Part shown: positions 33,110 to 35,229 of the stretch, one piece after another | How the letters are laid out: every line of letters starts with the position of its first letter | Numbering within the stretch: the first letter of the stretch is position 1 | Source of the DNA: Phycicoccus sp. | Lineage (GTDB): Bacteria > Actinomycetota > Actinomycetes > Actinomycetales > Dermatophilaceae | Direction of reading: 5' to 3' | Assembly: GCA_017993715.1 (NCBI GenBank) | Contig: JAGOME010000047.1 | Location: 1 to 35,229, forward strand | Length of the DNA: 35,229 nucleotides | Made by a program: the position numbers and the translations under genes | The notes under the pieces: model-generated | Database searches by the model: none | Told to the model about the DNA's origin: nothing | Seen by the model: only the letters and a program-made list of their open reading frames with translations

Positions 33110-33961
33110 GTGCCTGAGACTCCTCCCGACGGGCCCCGGACGTGGGCCGAGTTCGCGGACCCCGCCGACCCGGACCAGCGGTTCCGGGTCGACCTGTCGT
33201 GGTTGACGTCGAGTTGGACGTGCATTTTCGGCGCGGGCTGTCCGGGCATCTACAGCGACCGACCGGACGACGGCTGTTGCACCCTCGGCGCGCATTTCAC
33301 GGACGAGGACGATGTGCAGCGGGTCCAGGCGATCGTCGCCGAACTCGGTGAGGACGAGTGGCAACATCACCCGGGTTTTGGTCGGCGTGGCCGCCGCGAC
33401 CCGGCGGACCTCAAGCACTGGACCGAGTTCGAGGACGACGTCCGCAAGACCAAGGTCGTCGATGGCGCCTGCATTTTCCTCAATCGGCCGGGCCATCCCG
33501 CAGGCGCGGGGTGTGCCCTGCACCAGCACGCCGTGCTGCGAGGACTGCCGCCCCACAGTGTCAAGCCAGATGTGTGCTGGCAGTTGCCGATCCGGCGTTC
33601 GTTCCGGACGGTGACCCGGCCCGATGACACGACCTATCTCGAGGTGAGCATCGGTGAGTTCGACCGCCGAGGCTGGGGCCCCGGCGGGCAGGACCTCGAC
33701 TGGTACTGCTCGGCCAACACTGACGCCCATGTCGGCCGTGAGCCGGTGTATCGCGGTTCCCGGGTCGAGCTCATCGCGCTCATGGGCGAGGAGGCCTACG
33801 CCGTGCTCGAGGTGCGGTGCGAGACCCATCTGAGGATGGCGCGCCAGTTGCGCCAACCGCAGGGTCGGGCCTTGCTGCCACTCCTCATCCATCCCGCCAC
33901 CGTCGAGGCGGGGACGGTCGGCGGCCGCCGCACTCCTGCCCCGAGTCGCGCGCCTGAGTGA
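33110..33961 (+). CDS. Cysteine-rich DUF3109/YkgJ-like protein (Rv0495c homologue)
   Basis: A 283-residue soluble protein with the cysteine pattern C38, C44, C56-C57, C121, C135, C156 plus two later cysteines. The order [45 protein letters not shown] resembles DUF3109-type metal-binding proteins (CC..., CVFL, CAI, KP..C..YPI), which suggests an Fe-S or zinc centre. It is highly charged with no membrane helix. In M. tuberculosis the homologue Rv0495c also lies beside ppx. Function unknown. Followed two bases later by a methyltransferase gene, probably in one operon. Confidence 0.82.
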   Translation: MPETPPDGPRTWAEFADPADPDQRFRVDLSWLTSSWTCIFGAGCPGIYSDRPDDGCCTLGAHFTDEDDVQRVQAIVAELGEDEWQHHPGFGRRGRRDPADLKHWTEFEDDVRKTKVVDGACIFLNRPGHPAGAGCALHQHAVLRGLPPHSVKPDVCWQLPIRRSFRTVTRPDDTTYLEVSIGEFDRRGWGPGGQDLDWYCSANTDAHVGREPVYRGSRVELIALMGEEAYAVLEVRCETHLRMARQLRQPQGRALLPLLIHPATVEAGTVGGRRTPAPSRAPE

Positions 33962-33962
33962 C

Positions 33963-34667
33963 GTGCGCGGCACGATCCCGAGCCCGAACATCTGGGGCTC
34001 CCCCGACGTCTACGAGATCGAGAATCTCGCCAACGACCGGGAGGGTCGGGTCGATGCCGCCATCGCCGAACTGGCCCCTGTGTGCGGTGCCCGGGTGCTC
34101 GACATCGGCTGCGGCACGGGCTTCCACCTGCCGAGGTTCGTCGCCGCCGGCGCCCAGGTCGTCGGCCTGGAGCCGCATCTGCCCTTGGTGAATGCCGCCC
34201 GCTCTCGGATCGTCTCTCTGCCCGCCGCCGGGGTGGTGGCCGGATCAGCGGAGGCGATCCCGCTGCCGGACAACACTATTGACGTGGCTCACTCGCGGTG
34301 GGCCTACTTCTTCGGGTCAGGTTCGGAGCCGGGGCTGGCCGAGGTGGAGCGGGTCCTGGCGCTGGGCGGCATTCATGTCGTGGTCGACCACGACCCGACC
34401 GTGTCGACGTTCGGGCGCTGGTTCTCAGCGGCCTACCCGGCCTATGACCCGGAGGGGACGGCACGGTTCTGGCGGCGGCGCGGATACGACCGACAGTCGC
34501 TGACGGTGCATTGGACGTTCGACAGCGCCGCGGACCTGGAGTCGGTGCTGGCTATCGAGCTACCACCGGCCACGGTCGAGCAGGCCGTCGCCGAGCAGGC
34601 CGCGGGCGCCCGCGACGCGAGGCTCCTCATCGACGTCGGCGTCGCCCTCTATCACCGCGCCTACTGA
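33963..34667 (+). CDS. SAM-dependent methyltransferase (class I)
   Basis: A 234-residue class I methyltransferase of the UbiE/Methyltransf_11 type: motif [16 protein letters not shown], acidic end of strand 2 in [29 protein letters not shown] as motifs II-III, and [16 protein letters not shown] after it. Start GTG at 33963 follows the upstream stop after one base. The substrate is unknown; the family covers small molecules, lipids and quinone precursors. Its end converges with nadC with a 9-bp gap and no hairpin. Confidence 0.87.
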   Translation: MRGTIPSPNIWGSPDVYEIENLANDREGRVDAAIAELAPVCGARVLDIGCGTGFHLPRFVAAGAQVVGLEPHLPLVNAARSRIVSLPAAGVVAGSAEAIPLPDNTIDVAHSRWAYFFGSGSEPGLAEVERVLALGGIHVVVDHDPTVSTFGRWFSAAYPAYDPEGTARFWRRRGYDRQSLTVHWTFDSAADLESVLAIELPPATVEQAVAEQAAGARDARLLIDVGVALYHRAY

Positions 34668-34676
34668 CGTTGCTCC

Positions 34677-35229
34677 CTACGCGAGGTCGAGGGCGATGTC
34701 GAGAATCGGCGAGGAGTGGGTGAGGCCGCCGACCGACATGTAGTCGCAGCCGGTCGCGGCATAGGCCGCCGCTACGTCGACGGTGAGCCCACCAGTTGCC
34801 TCGATCTCGACAGTCTCTCCGGTGGCCCGGACCGCGTCGACGGTGGCCGTCAGCAAGTCCGTGGACATGTTGTCGCACAACAGGAATCGCGCACCGATGC
34901 CGACCGACTCCAACGCTTCGGCCGTCGTCGTCACCTCGACCTGGATGGGCACGTCGGGGAAGTCGCGGCGGATCGCGGCATAGGCCGCGGTGAGGGACCC
35001 AGCAGCCAGCTTGTGGTTGTCCTTGATCATCGCGACGTCATAGAGGCCCATGCGCTTGTTGGTGCCGCCGCCGCATCGCACGGCGTATTTCTCCAACGCC
35101 CGCAAGCCTGGTGTCGTCTTGCGGGTGTCCAGGACCGTGCACGACGTGCCGACGAGTTCGTCGGCCCACCGGCGGGGGTGGGTGGCGACGCCGGACGTGC
35201 GACTGAGGATGTTGAGCAGGGTCCGGTCC
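34677..35229 (-). CDS. nadC: Nicotinate-nucleotide pyrophosphorylase (carboxylating), C-terminal part
   Basis: The last 184 codons are present; the start lies beyond the right edge. Signatures are LLNILSRTSGVAT, LDTRKTTPGLRALEKYAV, GGGTNKRMGLYD, IKDNH, the Glu/Asp barrel strands VEVTTTAEALE, LCDNMS and EATGGL, and YMSVGGLTHS near the end. The enzyme turns quinolinate and PRPP into nicotinate mononucleotide in de novo NAD synthesis. In actinobacteria nadC normally follows nadA and nadB, which would lie outside the window. Confidence 0.96.
   Translation of the reverse strand, partial: DRTLLNILSRTSGVATHPRRWADELVGTSCTVLDTRKTTPGLRALEKYAVRCGGGTNKRMGLYDVAMIKDNHKLAAGSLTAAYAAIRRDFPDVPIQVEVTTTAEALESVGIGARFLLCDNMSTDLLTATVDAVRATGETVEIEATGGLTVDVAAAYAATGCDYMSVGGLTHSSPILDIALDLA

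Noticed and set aside
33080-33991. N-terminal extension of Ppx to 613 residues
   Set aside because: It is antisense to the cysteine-rich gene, which has clear conserved motifs; Ppx motif 1 is right after the ATG at 33079.

Overview
The window reads as chromosomal DNA of a high-GC (about 70% by eye) actinobacterium. It has GTG starts, ATGA/GTGA gene overlaps, a rex-hemA-hemC-hemD heme operon, a 32-residue bS22-type ribosomal protein, a BldC/excisionase-like regulator and system II cytochrome c maturation genes. The order nadC side / DUF3109-like / ppx / TIM-barrel / proC / HTH / bS22 / epimerase / acyltransferase / glutaredoxin / heme genes / hemL / phosphatase / tlpA / ccdA / resB / ccsB / menA follows, from memory, the Mycobacterium tuberculosis Rv0495c-Rv0534c neighbourhood. 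Repeat style and the catabolic insert suggest Micrococcales (Intrasporangiaceae/Dermatophilaceae-like); the species is not identified.

Layout. 1-250: end of menA. 294-6286 (minus): an operon of histidine phosphatase, tlpA, ccdA, resB and ccsB, followed by a DUF4229 protein and a PLP-dependent dehydratase; its core is cytochrome c maturation. 6397-11985: a catabolic insert with an aldehyde dehydrogenase, then a PucR-type regulator divergent from a class III CoA-transferase and glutaryl-CoA dehydrogenase, which together look like a glutarate-disposal module. 11986-12633: a long intergenic region with 21-bp repeats and a nearly perfect 240-bp tandem duplication that copied the 3' end of hemL. 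12634-20125 (minus): rex, hemA, hemC, cobA/hemD, hemB, a MarR regulator and hemL, behind a promoter that overlaps a candidate Rex operator. 20362-23397 (minus): glutaredoxin-like protein, acyltransferase with a lysine/alanine-rich N-terminus, and an epimerase. 23517-26230: bS22, BldC-like HTH, acuC-like deacetylase, and a TrkA-like RCK protein. 26250-26595: six 61-bp repeats. 26596-29549 (minus): two GNATs, proC and proline dehydrogenase. 29665-33079 (minus): ABC exporter pair, TIM-barrel protein, Ppx/GppA. 33110-34667 (plus): cysteine-rich DUF3109-like protein and a methyltransferase. 34677-end (minus): nadC, cut by the window edge.

No phage, transposase, CRISPR, tRNA or rRNA was seen. The gene content is mostly core. 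The striking signals are non-coding: (i) an octamer, GAATGCCG/CGGCATTC, found 36 times by eye where about one is expected, in all reading frames and inside hairpins, resembling an uptake or architecture sequence; (ii) several convergent gene ends carrying different short tandem repeats; (iii) a recurring TANNNT-like -10 element placed 6-8 nt before start codons, implying leaderless transcripts, including two such promoters back to back at 33086-33103.
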